Source of the DNA: a virus
Strand: one strand, 5' to 3'
IMG/VR virus record: IMGVR_UViG_3300049215_000771
Location: 468,730-532,729 of that record
DNA: 64,000 nucleotides
In this document: piece after piece, positions 15,563-23,643 of the stretch
Layout of the letters: each line of letters opens with the position of its first letter
Position numbering within the stretch: the stretch's first letter is position 1
Program-made: the position numbers and the translations under genes
Notes under the pieces: generated by a model
Database searches by the model: none
The model's input: the letters and a program-made list of their open reading frames with translations, nothing else
Told to the model about the DNA's origin: nothing

Positions 15563-15761
15563 AAAAATCGTCGTCTATGCTTCTCCAATCTTTCGGTTTT
15601 GCTGGTGGAAGTTTGCGAGCAAACCTCCCGTAATGCCTTTCGTCTACCACAAGACCGCCCCAGCCTTTACCAAACCATCGCTTCCCGGTCCATTCTTTGT
15701 CTTCCGGTCGGACGGTTTCACCAACTTCAAGAAACCGATACCCTGGAGGCGGTTTTCTCAT
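15528..15761 (-). CDS. Small tagged protein with WRSIDD, end inside tRNA-Leu
   Basis: 77 aa from MRKPPPGYRFLEVGETVRP (AGGTG before the ATG at 15761). A compact basic body, then PPAKPKD and WRSIDD at residues 59-64. The last residues FCPSGETVNAPA are encoded by the 5' part of tRNA-Leu(GAG), so the tail after the tag is incidental. The protein stop at 15528 is 35 nt inside the tRNA. Confidence 0.6.
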   Translation of the reverse strand: MRKPPPGYRFLEVGETVRPEDKEWTGKRWFGKGWGGLVVDERHYGRFARKLPPAKPKDWRSIDDDFCPSGETVNAPA

Positions 15762-16014
15762 CTTGCACCTGAACAAAACACGTCCCTGGAGGCAAGTAGA
15801 AACTTTTCACCCTCCATGTCATTTCCGGCAGGACGTATTCGATCTCAATGATCCTACCTTCTTTCACCAACTCATCCAGTAAGTCGGGCACGTCGATGTC
15901 GTTCATCGACAGCTTCGTGACCACTTCCTCGTCCGCAGCAAGCTGCGTTGCTTTGCACCCCTGAAGGGAGATGATCTTGTCCACAAGAAACTGCTTGGCC
16001 TCGTCCCTATTCAT
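15727..16014 (-). CDS. Small winged-helix-like protein
   Basis: 95 aa. MNRDEAKQFLVDKIISLQGC, then KLSMNDIDVPDLLDELVKEGRIIEIEYV, a helix-turn-helix and beta-wing pattern (recognition helix then EGRI-type strand). The ATG lies within the RSIDDE codons of the upstream tagged gene, whose CGGAG serves as ribosome site. Confidence 0.65.
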   Translation of the reverse strand: MNRDEAKQFLVDKIISLQGCKATQLAADEEVVTKLSMNDIDVPDLLDELVKEGRIIEIEYVLPEMTWRVKSFYLPPGTCFVQVQDEKTASRVSVS

Positions 16015-16360
16015 CGTCGATACTCCGGTACTTGCGTTGCTTTGGTGTTGGTTCGGGCTTCTTCCGAATCAATTCTATATCAACTTCCCAACAAGTACCA
16101 GGACTACCATCACGAATTGACTTGACGTTATATGCCGCCATCGGCTCCCCGCCACGACCATCCAGACCGCATCCATATCCATTGCACGGAACATACCTGT
16201 CCGTGATCTCACATTCGCTGTAGTCACGGCCCGACGCCAGTTCGGGACTGGCCCATTTTCCTGATGATGGCAAAATCCGAATGATGTCGCCTACCTCGAA
16301 CTTGTAGAGGTAAAACGGCGGGTTATTGTGCGGGGGATACGGGTTGGGTGGCACTGGCAT
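16007..16360 (-). CDS. Small tagged protein ending YRSIDDE
   Basis: 117 aa. FEVGDIIRILPSSGKW and GTCWEVDIELIRKKPEP suggest a small barrel; a Cys/Gly-rich loop CNGYGCGLDGRGGEP lies between. Ends PKQRKYRSIDDE, tag at residues 111-116, one residue from the C-terminus. AAGGAG eight nt before the ATG. Confidence 0.7.
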   Translation of the reverse strand: MPVPPNPYPPHNNPPFYLYKFEVGDIIRILPSSGKWASPELASGRDYSECEITDRYVPCNGYGCGLDGRGGEPMAAYNVKSIRDGSPGTCWEVDIELIRKKPEPTPKQRKYRSIDDE

Positions 16361-16535
16361 TGTCTTGTCTCCTTGCACAGACAGGACAAAGCATAACATA
16401 ATGCTTGGACTTTGGCAACCTCACCATTTTCCAGCCATCTTTTTCGCCCCAACCGCCACTTTTCTTACTGCCCCCAAGCGGTTGCTTCCGTGTGCAGGTG
16501 TGACACTTGAGCGTGCTATGTTTCTTGAAGCCCAT
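16323..16535 (-). CDS. Small zinc-ribbon protein
   Basis: 70 aa. LKCHTCTRKQPLGG and VMLCPVCARRQ form a two-knuckle zinc site in a basic Gly/Lys-rich chain. The C-terminal ten residues overlap the next start region. Possibly RNA or DNA binding. Confidence 0.65.
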   Translation of the reverse strand: MGFKKHSTLKCHTCTRKQPLGGSKKSGGWGEKDGWKMVRLPKSKHYVMLCPVCARRQDNASATQPVSPAQ

Positions 16536-16752
16536 CTAACCACTCCCTGAACGAGAGTTTCTGAAACGTGTTGATCGGGCGGCTGGGGTCTTGAAGTAAC
16601 TTCTGAACCTCACGCTGCCCCGTGCTGCCCGTCAAATCCTTCCAGGCTTTCTCCCTGGTTTGTCGGGCGTATTTCTTGAAGACACCAGACAGGCTCGACG
16701 CCATGTCCACGATAGCCTTCTTGATATTTGTGTCAGGCGTTTTCTTCGTCAT
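16516..16752 (-). CDS. Small helical protein, unknown
   Basis: 78 aa, MTKKTPDTNIKKAIVDMASS. Basic and helical with a C-terminal SFREWLDGLQET. That last segment resembles the [KS]-F-x-x-W pattern seen at N-termini of the capsid-targeting candidates, but it is C-terminal here. ATGA overlap upstream. Confidence 0.6.
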   Translation of the reverse strand: MTKKTPDTNIKKAIVDMASSLSGVFKKYARQTREKAWKDLTGSTGQREVQKLLQDPSRPINTFQKLSFREWLDGLQET

Positions 16753-17240
16753 CCTACCCCCGTTGGCGGATTGACCGGGGGCTTAACTTTCTTCGGCTTC
16801 GGCAAGCTGGGAGCGTCAGGTTTGTCCTGCCCACTACCACGAGCCTTTGTCTGGACGTAAAACACGAAAGAAGTTTTGTTCTCGAATGCCTGGGACGGCG
16901 AGTCGGTTTCCCGGTAAACCAGTTGTAGTTTTGTCTGAGGCGTCTCAAAATTGAGAAATTCCTTCAGACGAGCGAGTACCGAGCCAATGAACTCAGGTGA
17001 GCCGGTGATCCGAACGCCGTCCTGGGCATACGTCGTACCTTGGTGATCGTACCGAATCGGCGACATCTGGATCGGCGTATCTGGCCGAAGATTTCGCCAA
17101 TACTGTACAATCTGGTCCTTAGTCGCCTTCCATTTCTTCTGGACAGGCTTCTTCGAGGGCGTTCCCTGGACCGGCTGTGCTGTCGGTTTTGGTTGTGCCT
17201 CCCCAGGTTGTTCGTTCATCCACTCGCTGAAACTCTTCAT
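16749..17240 (-). CDS. Unknown protein with capsid-targeting-like N-terminus
   Basis: 163 aa from MKSFSEWMNEQPGEAQPK. The first ten residues follow the M-x-x-[FY]-x-x-[FW] pattern of T4 internal-protein targeting peptides. A Pro/Gln/Lys-rich linker precedes a folded part (about 40-130) and a Pro/Lys-rich tail (SLPKPKKVKPPVNPP). An alternative GTG start lies at 17273. Confidence 0.6.
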   Translation of the reverse strand: MKSFSEWMNEQPGEAQPKPTAQPVQGTPSKKPVQKKWKATKDQIVQYWRNLRPDTPIQMSPIRYDHQGTTYAQDGVRITGSPEFIGSVLARLKEFLNFETPQTKLQLVYRETDSPSQAFENKTSFVFYVQTKARGSGQDKPDAPSLPKPKKVKPPVNPPTGVG

Positions 17241-17412
17241 ACCAAGTATGTAGAGCGTGCGAGTTGTTTTCACGGCGGATTCGGCGGCTCATGCACTTCT
17301 TGACGTAATGCCAACGACCGGCATTTTTCGCCATGCAATCCCGCCAACGATGCGGAGGCGAACCAACACAGTCATGTTCGTCGCCATTCCGGGCCTTGTA
17401 GCGATGTCCCAT
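17119..17412 (-). CDS. Basic Cys-containing protein, uncertain extent
   Basis: About 97 aa, start MGHRYKARNGDEHDCVGS. The first 60 residues, with CVGSPPHRWRDCMAKNAG and VKKCMSRRIRREN, look genuine. The remainder overlaps the next gene by over 120 nt and is probably a shadow. Confidence 0.42.
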   Translation of the reverse strand: MGHRYKARNGDEHDCVGSPPHRWRDCMAKNAGRWHYVKKCMSRRIRRENNSHALHTWYEEFQRVDERTTWGGTTKTDSTAGPGNALEEACPEEMEGD

Positions 17413-17500
17413 CATGTAAGACTCCTTGGTTAGAGACTTACATTGGACACCTTGCCTTTCCTCTCATGGGTTCCTCCCGCACACTGACTGTGCGTATTTG

Positions 17501-17710
17501 TCACAAGTCTTCGAGCATCGGGATGGGTGGGCCGAGAAACTTCAGCGGCATCCTCTCACCCTTCATCTCAAATTCGCACGGATCGTTGTAGTGTTTTCGC
17601 CTCTCATCAAGGCATTTTCCGTCTTTATACCATTGGCAGCCAGGGCAGGCAGCGAAAATTTGCCAGTCGGTTGCAATGATGGGCAGCTTCTTCAGTTGTT
17701 TGCAGTACAT
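17501..17710 (-). CDS. Small Cys-rich protein
   Basis: 69 aa, MYCKQLKKLPIIATDWQIFA, with CPGCQWYKDGKC in the middle and a later Cys, a likely metal site. AAGGTG seven nt before the ATG at 17710; the upstream in-frame ATG has no such site. Confidence 0.65.
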   Translation of the reverse strand: MYCKQLKKLPIIATDWQIFAACPGCQWYKDGKCLDERRKHYNDPCEFEMKGERMPLKFLGPPIPMLEDL

Positions 17711-17764
17711 ATAGCACCTTCTTTCAGGAAGGTATACTGCAAATAACACGCCAAAGGACTGTAG

Positions 17765-18355
17765 TTAGTGGCTTACCTCCGACTTGTTCTTGGCATCTCG
17801 CTCGGCCTGGACCTTGGCAAAATCCCATTCGGCATCCATCAGGTCTTCGACCAGGCGCTCCGTTCCGGCCAGCATATCATCGCCTCGCTCCAGCAATTCC
17901 CACCACTTGGGAACCTTCTTCAGCTTCTTGTCGAACTCCTGGGCCAGCCAATGAGAGTTTGCTTCCTCGCCAGGCGGGTTGAAACCCATCAATTCGACGC
18001 CATGAATCGTCCAAAGTGTCACGACCCGACCGGGAACCGGCCCACGTTCATATTCGTCCTGATGCGGCGGATCGTAGGGTTCCTTCTTCGTGAGCCAGTT
18101 TATGTACTCAGCGGTGTTATGCCTGTCGTCGGCGAAATCGCCACGGTTCTTGACTTCGCCGGTCGGATAGCCGTCGTGGTCGATGCCATAGAACTCGACG
18201 AGGAACCACCGCTTGTCATCTCGATACTTCGCCGGTTGACGATGCTCCCAATAACAGATAACCCCATAGGGTCGCTCATGTTTGGCTGGTTCTGCTTGGG
18301 CTTGAACCTCAGTCTGAGGCTCACCCTGATAGTGATGTTTCTCTCGCTTCGGCAT
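17765..18355 (-). CDS. Unknown 196-aa protein
   Basis: Starts MPKREKHHYQGEPQTEVQAQ after GAGAGG. Charged throughout, many Trp/Tyr/Asp (YWEHRQPAKYRDDKRWFLVEF), helical C-terminus with ERLVEDLMDAEWDFAKVQAE. First protein-coding gene downstream of tRNA-Tyr and promoter 18458-18486. No family recognised. Confidence 0.7.
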   Translation of the reverse strand: MPKREKHHYQGEPQTEVQAQAEPAKHERPYGVICYWEHRQPAKYRDDKRWFLVEFYGIDHDGYPTGEVKNRGDFADDRHNTAEYINWLTKKEPYDPPHQDEYERGPVPGRVVTLWTIHGVELMGFNPPGEEANSHWLAQEFDKKLKKVPKWWELLERGDDMLAGTERLVEDLMDAEWDFAKVQAERDAKNKSEVSH

Positions 18356-18369
18356 GACAACCTCTCAAG

Positions 18370-18455
18370 TGGGCACTGAGGGAGTTGAACCCCTCGACGA
18401 CCGCCTGGATGTTTAACGTCACGAGTTTTACAGACTCGCACCAGGAACAGCGCCC
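18370..18455 (-). tRNA. tRNA-Tyr(GTA), copy 1
   Basis: Acceptor GGGCGCT/AGTGCCC with A73, anticodon stem CGAGT/ACTCG, loop CTGTAAA (GTA), long bacterial-type variable arm, T-loop TTCAACT. Confidence 0.9.
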
Positions 18456-18457
18456 AA

Positions 18458-18486
18458 ATCATACCCCAATTTTAGGGCATTGTAAA
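18458..18486 (-). promoter_or_regulatory. Promoter of tRNA-Tyr and the downstream array, TTTACA-N17-TATGAT
   Basis: Minus strand TTTACA, 17 nt, TATGAT, three nt upstream of the tRNA-Tyr 5' end at 18455. Back to back with the plus-strand promoter of the nuclease gene. Confidence 0.65.
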
Positions 18487-18507
18487 CCAGGTCTTGCTAA
18501 CTACAAT
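18480..18507 (+). promoter_or_regulatory. Promoter of the PD-(D/E)XK gene, TTGTAA-N16-TACAAT
   Basis: Plus strand TTGTAA, 16 nt, TACAAT, five nt before the ATG at 18513, so near-leaderless. Its -35 overlaps the -35 of the divergent tRNA promoter. Confidence 0.5.
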
Positions 18508-18512
18508 TCACC

Positions 18513-18944
18513 ATGCACAAAAACTCCAAGAAACAAGGTGATGCCTGCCTCGGTGGTGCAATCGCTTATTTCACTCACAAGGGCTACGGCGTATCAATAC
18601 CATTAACCGACAGTCAGGATTATGACCTGATCGTAGACATTGACGACACGCTCAATCGTGTGCAAGTCAAAACTACTTATTTCGCTCGCCCAAACAGCAA
18701 GGGACAATTGGAATACTACGTTTCTCTTTCTACCAAGGGCGGCAACAAATCACGCCAAACCATCAAATACTTCGATCCGAACCGTGTCGAAATACTGTAC
18801 ATCGTCACGCACGGCGGGGATCACTACTGTATCCCGATGAAGGATGGTTTCAGCGCCAAAAGCACACTTAGGTTGTCCTCCAAATACGACCGTTACAAAG
18901 TGCATCCGGCAGGAATCGAACCTGCAAGTCCCGAAGGAAGCTGA
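18513..18944 (+). CDS. PD-(D/E)XK endonuclease, group I intron-associated type
   Basis: 143 aa. Helical start with GDACLGGAIAYFTHKGYGVSIP, then DYDLIVDIDDTLNRVQVKTTYF, giving the catalytic D-x(n)-Q-V-K core of the intron-associated PD-(D/E)XK family. Encoded alone on the plus strand between two convergent or divergent tRNA-Tyr genes; its last 15 codons run into the 3' half of tRNA-Tyr copy 2. Probably a selfish homing element. Confidence 0.82.
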   Translation: MHKNSKKQGDACLGGAIAYFTHKGYGVSIPLTDSQDYDLIVDIDDTLNRVQVKTTYFARPNSKGQLEYYVSLSTKGGNKSRQTIKYFDPNRVEILYIVTHGGDHYCIPMKDGFSAKSTLRLSSKYDRYKVHPAGIEPASPEGS

Positions 18945-18984
18945 TTTACAGTCAGCTAGGCCCACCACACTGCCCAACGGATGC
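18901..18984 (-). tRNA. tRNA-Tyr(GTA), copy 2
   Basis: Acceptor GCATCCG/CGGATGC with A73, anticodon stem GCTGA/TCAGC, loop CTGTAAA (GTA), variable arm CCTTCGGGA, T-loop TTCGATT. Body differs from copy 1. Confidence 0.9.
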
Positions 18985-18999
18985 GTTCGTAGCCAACAC

Positions 19000-19464
19000 T
19001 CATTTACACGGTTCAACGACGACGGCGACATGCGCCGGCGTTTCCATCGGCCTCCAGTTCATGGCCTTGTAGTCGAAAAACATATCGACAAAACCCAGGA
19101 CCAGTTCCTTCTCCAACGGCAGTTTGTAATTGTCCACGATGGTCAACTGCCCTACCCGCCCCATCTGCGGAACGTCCATCTCATAATAGCACAACTGGAG
19201 AGCGTGCAGTCCGAGACGGATGTACTTGTTGTACTCCTTGCAAGCCGAAGTAGCGTCCGGCCCATGAATCCTCAACATCGGGCCGACCATTTCTTTGTCC
19301 ACTGTCTCGTCTGCCTGAGCAGTTTTGCACGCCTTCAGGAAGTCGAATGGCGGATCAGCCTTCGCCTTTGCCTTCATCTGTTCGACCAGCGACTCCAATT
19401 CCTCCCAAGAAACTTCCTTGTAAAACAAGTCGCCGTTTTCGTCTTTCAGGTTGAAACCAAACAT
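19000..19464 (-). CDS. Unknown 154-aa protein
   Basis: MFGFNLKDENGDLFYKEVSW start with AGGTTGAAACC-like leader; contains a helical Lys/Ala segment (EQMKAKAKADPPFDF) and ends VAVVVEPCK. Sits between tRNA-Tyr copy 2 and the short-arm tRNA (CAA). No family recognised. Confidence 0.65.
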   Translation of the reverse strand: MFGFNLKDENGDLFYKEVSWEELESLVEQMKAKAKADPPFDFLKACKTAQADETVDKEMVGPMLRIHGPDATSACKEYNKYIRLGLHALQLCYYEMDVPQMGRVGQLTIVDNYKLPLEKELVLGFVDMFFDYKAMNWRPMETPAHVAVVVEPCK

Positions 19465-19484
19465 TTCAGGTTCTCCAAGGCGAG

Positions 19485-19560
19485 TAGCCGGGAGGGGACT
19501 CGAACCCCTAAGACTCTAGGTTTGAGCTAGAGATGTCTGCCAAGATTGCATCACCCGGCC
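19485..19560 (-). tRNA. tRNA with anticodon CAA but short variable loop
   Basis: 76 nt. Acceptor GGCCGGG/CCCGGCT with A73, anticodon stem TCTAG/CTAGA, loop CTCAAAC (CAA, reads UUG), variable loop only GTCTT, T-arm AGGGG/CCCCT. D-arm GATGCAA..TTGGCAGACAT. Leu anticodon on a class I body; a normal tRNA-Leu(CAA) is at 7531-7613. Confidence 0.85.
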
Positions 19561-19937
19561 AAATCTTCCAACAACTGATCCACACAACTTTCCAGGTCCA
19601 CCAGCGATTCACCCTCGAAAGTGAATTCCAACAAATGTTCCGCTTCAACATCCCTCATCTCAGGCATGAATGGATACGCCTTCAAGAAGGCTCTCGTCTT
19701 GTCGGGATATTCCTCGTCCCAAAACAAGTGCAAGTTCGTCTTGCCGAAGCGACCAACATGGGTCACACACTGACACTTCTTCTGGCAGAACTCCTTGATC
19801 TCCTTCAGAATCTCGAAACTGAGCAGCTTGAACTGGAACGTCACAGCCCTGGTCTGGACCTGAACCTCCAGGTCGTCACCCAGCATTACATCCCAATTGT
19901 CAGTATGGGCCACCGCCGCCACGCCAGACTCAGCCAT
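19551..19937 (-). CDS. Unknown 128-aa protein
   Basis: MAESGVAAVAHTDNWDVMLG start. Contains CQKKCQC in a helix-strand region and an acidic C-terminus. Stop lies 10 nt inside the tRNA (CAA) 5' end. No function suggested. Confidence 0.62.
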   Translation of the reverse strand: MAESGVAAVAHTDNWDVMLGDDLEVQVQTRAVTFQFKLLSFEILKEIKEFCQKKCQCVTHVGRFGKTNLHLFWDEEYPDKTRAFLKAYPFMPEMRDVEAEHLLEFTFEGESLVDLESCVDQLLEDLAG

Positions 19938-20175
19938 CTTTCGTTACCACCGTTCCTTCTGGAATCTCAACATCTTGAATGTTGCGAAACATCAAGGCCA
20001 CTCCCTCGCCGGCCTTGGCGGACTCCCTCAAGCGAGCGTAGTTTTCGATGGCGGACAGGACGGCGGTGTGCGAGCCGATGGTCAGTTTCTCACCAACCCG
20101 CACATCGCATTCCAGTCTGCCAACAAGCTGTGTGCCCTTGACTCGGTACACACGCTCAACGGTCATCACCTTCAT
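19930..20175 (-). CDS. Stand-alone EF-Tu domain II-like protein
   Basis: 81 aa. MTVERVYRVKGTQLVGRLEC, then VRVGEKLTIGSHTAVLSAIENY, then EGVALMFRNIQDVEIPEGTVV. Order and spacing of strands match EF-Tu/EF-G domain II (FTVEDVFTITGRGTVVTGRIE type, ending GLLLRGI..DVERGQVL). GTPase and domain III are absent. AAGGA before the ATG. The tuf gene is one kb upstream. It could compete for or help aminoacyl-tRNA or ribosome contacts; that is inference. Confidence 0.65.
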   Translation of the reverse strand: MKVMTVERVYRVKGTQLVGRLECDVRVGEKLTIGSHTAVLSAIENYARLRESAKAGEGVALMFRNIQDVEIPEGTVVTKDG

Positions 20176-20458
20176 TGAATTCCTTCAACTGTTCCTTGAA
20201 GGACAATTCCGACAAGATTTCGTGTTCGTGTTTGCTCCGCTTGGGAAACTTGTCACTGTGGCAGACTCCACACTGAGTATTGCCGCAGTCCCAGGCGTCC
20301 TTCTTGCGGAACCGACCGATCTGTTCGTCGCATTCACAATCAACGACGTAGGGATCAGCGCCGATCTTGCCTCGGTCCTTGTTGCTCTCGACGTGCATAC
20401 GCCGATGTTTCTTCCACTCACGACGAGCAATCCGCTCATCTTCGTGCCATCGTTTCAT
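20156..20458 (-). CDS. Small Cys-rich phage protein
   Basis: 100 aa. Basic N-terminus REWKKHRRMHVESNKDRGK, then DCECDEQIGRFRKKDAWDCG and QCGVCHSDKFPKRSKHE. The CG-x-x-x-CGVCH-x-x-K-x-PKR pattern recurs in my memory of large-phage genomes as an unassigned family, likely zinc-binding. Confidence 0.7.
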   Translation of the reverse strand: MKRWHEDERIARREWKKHRRMHVESNKDRGKIGADPYVVDCECDEQIGRFRKKDAWDCGNTQCGVCHSDKFPKRSKHEHEILSELSFKEQLKEFNEGDDR

Positions 20459-20525
20459 CAGTACCTCCGTAATGGGAATAGAAGTTAGGCTTCTGTTCCC
20501 CGGAGATACGAACGAAATTACACAT
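20436..20525 (-). CDS. Very short ORF (29 aa)
   Basis: MCNFVRISGEQKPNFYSHYG, ATG overlapping the end of the 81-aa gene and stop inside the next gene. It fills an otherwise empty 60-nt gap with a GTAG-type junction. Weak: no clear ribosome site. Confidence 0.25.
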   Translation of the reverse strand: MCNFVRISGEQKPNFYSHYGGTDETMARR

Positions 20526-20763
20526 GGCTACTCCTGCATGTAGGGCAAAGAACTGTCCAATCTTCCCAGGAATGGCCCCCTTCAGTCCTGGTGATGTCTT
20601 CAACCAGCCACCCCGCATCTTTGGCTACTTGTGCCATACTTGCCCAGGTAGCTCCCGGCTCGTGCTGTTTGCCGTCCTCGTAGGTGTTGCATTTCTCGCA
20701 AATGAACCCGGCATAAACCAGCGCCACAAGTTCATATGGGTCGTCAGCATTAGTCGCTTCCAT
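20518..20763 (-). CDS. Small zinc-knuckle protein
   Basis: 81 aa, MEATNADDPYELVALVYAGF. Two CxxC units, ICEKCNTY and LCPTCRSS, about 45 residues apart. AAGGAG upstream of the ATG at 20763. Confidence 0.65.
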   Translation of the reverse strand: MEATNADDPYELVALVYAGFICEKCNTYEDGKQHEPGATWASMAQVAKDAGWLVEDITRTEGGHSWEDWTVLCPTCRSSHV

Positions 20764-20947
20764 CGCCCTCGCTCTCCTTAACATGCTTGTCGAATTCTTC
20801 CATCAACATCTCGGTCTGAGCGACCAATTCCGGTGATGGCTCCGTTGTCCAGGGGATAGAAGGAACCTTCATTCGCCACTTGCGACAAGTACACCAGTGA
20901 GTTTCCGTTTTACGGGTGAACTTCATTTCGTGTCTGATCTTACCCAT
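20750..20947 (-). CDS. Small basic protein, unknown
   Basis: 65 aa, MGKIRHEMKFTRKTETHWCT. One CTC pair, then an acidic helical tail ending ESEGDGSD. The ATG is three nt downstream of the tRNA (CAG) 3' end; earlier in-frame codons are tRNA. Confidence 0.55.
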   Translation of the reverse strand: MGKIRHEMKFTRKTETHWCTCRKWRMKVPSIPWTTEPSPELVAQTEMLMEEFDKHVKESEGDGSD

Positions 20948-20949
20948 AG

Positions 20950-21026
20950 TGCCCAGGGTGGGACTCGAACCCACAAGACCCTCGTTCTGAGCGAGAGATG
21001 TCTGCCTATTTTTGCATCACCTGGGC
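20950..21026 (-). tRNA. tRNA with anticodon CAG but short variable loop
   Basis: 77 nt. Acceptor GCCCAGG/CCTGGGC with A73, anticodon stem TCTCG/CGAGG, loop CTCAGAA (CAG, reads CUG), variable loop GTCTT, T-arm GTGGG/CCCAC. D-arm nearly the same as the CAA class I tRNA. A normal tRNA-Leu(CAG) is at 22445-22527. Confidence 0.85.
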
Positions 21027-21141
21027 ATATTGTAGGGACGTATTCGATGACCTTTGCTCCCCGTAGTTGAGAACAGCTTTCGCTTGGGGTCATCTAGCCC
21101 CTACAGTATTTAGACGCACCTGCGTCCAAGAGGTTCGCAAT

Positions 21142-22323
<1,182 letters not shown>

Positions 22324-22338
22324 TTCAAACTCCTAGTT

Positions 22339-22355
22339 GGTTCCAACGAGGAACC
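22339..22355 (-). promoter_or_regulatory. Hairpin just upstream of the tuf ribosome site
   Basis: GGTTCC-tcgtt-GGAACC in the tuf leader, 4-5 nt before the AGGAG site. Possible translational control element. The rest of 22356-22444 shows a TTGACA (22425-22430) but no matching -10. Confidence 0.35.
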
Positions 22356-22444
22356 GTTCAGGGCCATTAGTCCCGCCAACCCAACCCTTTCGAGTCTTTT
22401 CACCACAACGAGTGAATGCCAGAGTTGTCAAAGAACCGATGCAG

Positions 22445-22527
22445 TGCGGCGGGTGGGAGTCGAACCCACAAGGGCTTTCGCCCGCAGCGTTCTGAGCGCT
22501 GTGCGTTTACCGTTTCGCCACCGCCGC
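22445..22527 (-). tRNA. tRNA-Leu(CAG)
   Basis: Acceptor GCGGCGG/CCGCCGC with A73, anticodon stem CAGCG/CGCTG, loop CTCAGAA (CAG), variable arm GGGCGAAAGCCC, T-loop TTCGACT. Confidence 0.92.
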
Positions 22528-22530
22528 AAC

Positions 22531-22734
22531 TTACTTCTTCATTTCGTCGTACACTTGCAAGGCAAAATCAACCCACTTCGCCTTGACATCAGGAGGCATC
22601 CCCTTCTCGTCGGCCTTCGCCTCGCAGAGATGTTGATACGCCTCACGGGAGTCAGCTTGTTGGTAAAAAGCCAACAGCGTGTTCTGCATGTCGTTGAGAA
22701 CTTCGTCTTCGCTGGGAACCGCATTCCAGGCCAT
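22531..22734 (-). CDS. Small helical protein, unknown
   Basis: 67 aa from MAWNAVPSEDEVLNDMQNTL with AAGGAG seven nt upstream. All-helical, acidic. Ends three nt before tRNA-Leu(CAG). Confidence 0.62.
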   Translation of the reverse strand: MAWNAVPSEDEVLNDMQNTLLAFYQQADSREAYQHLCEAKADEKGMPPDVKAKWVDFALQVYDEMKK

Positions 22735-22744
22735 TATTCTCTCC

Positions 22745-22990
22745 TTATCCACACGCTCCATCTTCGATCTTGACGATCACCTTGTCAGTTTTCACCGCAT
22801 AGGTCAGCATCGTCCAGTCGGCGTCCTTTTCCTTCACCTTCGCCGCTTGCAAGGCCACCTTCTTAAACCTCTCCACGACGGCGAGGGCAGCCCGCAACTC
22901 GTCAGTTTCCTGCTTCGTTGCCGAGATCACCACCGAGCGTTCGCCACGCACGGCCCCGTCGTAACCCTTGATGACTTCTTCAGCTTTCAT
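22745..22990 (-). CDS. Small helical/strand protein, unknown
   Basis: 81 aa from MKAEEVIKGYDGAVRGERSV with GAGG upstream. Helical middle (QETDELRAALAVVERFKKVA), C-terminal strand VIVKIEDGACG. Upstream in-frame codons lie in the tRNA-like element. Confidence 0.6.
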   Translation of the reverse strand: MKAEEVIKGYDGAVRGERSVVISATKQETDELRAALAVVERFKKVALQAAKVKEKDADWTMLTYAVKTDKVIVKIEDGACG

Positions 22991-23006
22991 AGTTGCCTCG
23001 CAGAAA

Positions 23007-23097
23007 TTGGCAAGGTGGGATTCGATACCCACACGGTAGATTCGTCAACCTACCAACCCCCTCTAGCGGGGGCTGCGTCTTCTTCCGCCACTTGCCA
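23007..23097 (-). tRNA. Degenerate class II tRNA, anticodon unclear (CTA or TAG)
   Basis: 91 nt. Acceptor TGGCAAG/CTTGCCA with A73, variable stem GGTAG/CTACC, T-arm GTGGG/CCCAC but an 8-nt T-loop TATCGAAT. The anticodon stem CCCC/GGGG closes CGCTAGA(G); position 33 is not U and the D-loop lacks the usual GG. Read one way the anticodon is CTA (amber), another way TAG (Leu). Confidence 0.5.
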
Positions 23098-23098
23098 G

Positions 23099-23174
23099 TG
23101 TCCAAGGTGGGACTCGAACCCACAAAATCACCAGATTCTCAACCTGGCGGCTTTGCCAATTTGCCTACCTGGAC
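23099..23174 (-). tRNA. tRNA with anticodon GAG but short variable loop
   Basis: 76 nt. Acceptor GTCCAGG/CTTGGAC with A73, D-stem GGC/GCC, anticodon stem CCAGG/TCTGG, loop TTGAGAA (GAG, reads CUC/CUU), 7-nt variable loop TGATTTT, T-arm GTGGG/CCCAC. A normal tRNA-Leu(GAG) is at 15480-15562. One nt separates it from the preceding tRNA-like gene. Confidence 0.85.
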
Positions 23175-23618
23175 AATTCTCTGGCTATGACAATTAGGAC
23201 ATAGAAACTGCAAGTTTTCTTTCCTGTTGTCGAGCCAGTTATCGTTCTTGTGGTCAACTTCCAACACCAACGGTTTGCCGTTCCATACATCCGTTTGACC
23301 ACAACACGCACATTTATACTCAACTCCCGATTCGATCAATGCCCGCCGCAGCATATACCCGTGAGTTCTGCGGTCGCCCTCGGACAACACCAGTATTTCA
23401 GACCAGTGCTTCTTCAGTCCGTTCGTCAATCCCTTCCGTGACGCTTGCCCCAAAAAATGAGTCGTATCAATCTCGTATCTTTTGAGAAGAGCCTTAATAT
23501 GCGATTGACTCCCCCCGGTCAGCTTGAGGCCCAACATTCGCAAAACATCACGAATGCAAATGGACTCCTTGGCAATTTCCCCAAGCAACTCTTTGGTGTA
23601 TTTCGTCTTGTTTCCCAT
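23139..23618 (-). CDS. HNH endonuclease ending inside a tRNA
   Basis: 159 aa. Same layout as the HNH gene at 11298-11744: TKELLGEIAKESICIRDVLR, then YKCACC, LVLEVDHKNDNWLDNR, FLCPNCHSQ. After CHSQ it continues for 12 codons encoded by the tRNA (GAG) gene. Probable homing endonuclease tied to the tRNA 5' end. Confidence 0.85.
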   Translation of the reverse strand: MGNKTKYTKELLGEIAKESICIRDVLRMLGLKLTGGSQSHIKALLKRYEIDTTHFLGQASRKGLTNGLKKHWSEILVLSEGDRRTHGYMLRRALIESGVEYKCACCGQTDVWNGKPLVLEVDHKNDNWLDNRKENLQFLCPNCHSQRIVQVGKLAKPPG

Positions 23619-23643
23619 GAAGACATTATAGCAAACATATCTG

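Noticed and set aside
22425-22430. TTGACA as a tuf promoter
   Set aside because: No acceptable -10 at 16-18 nt; tuf is probably read from the upstream tRNA transcript.
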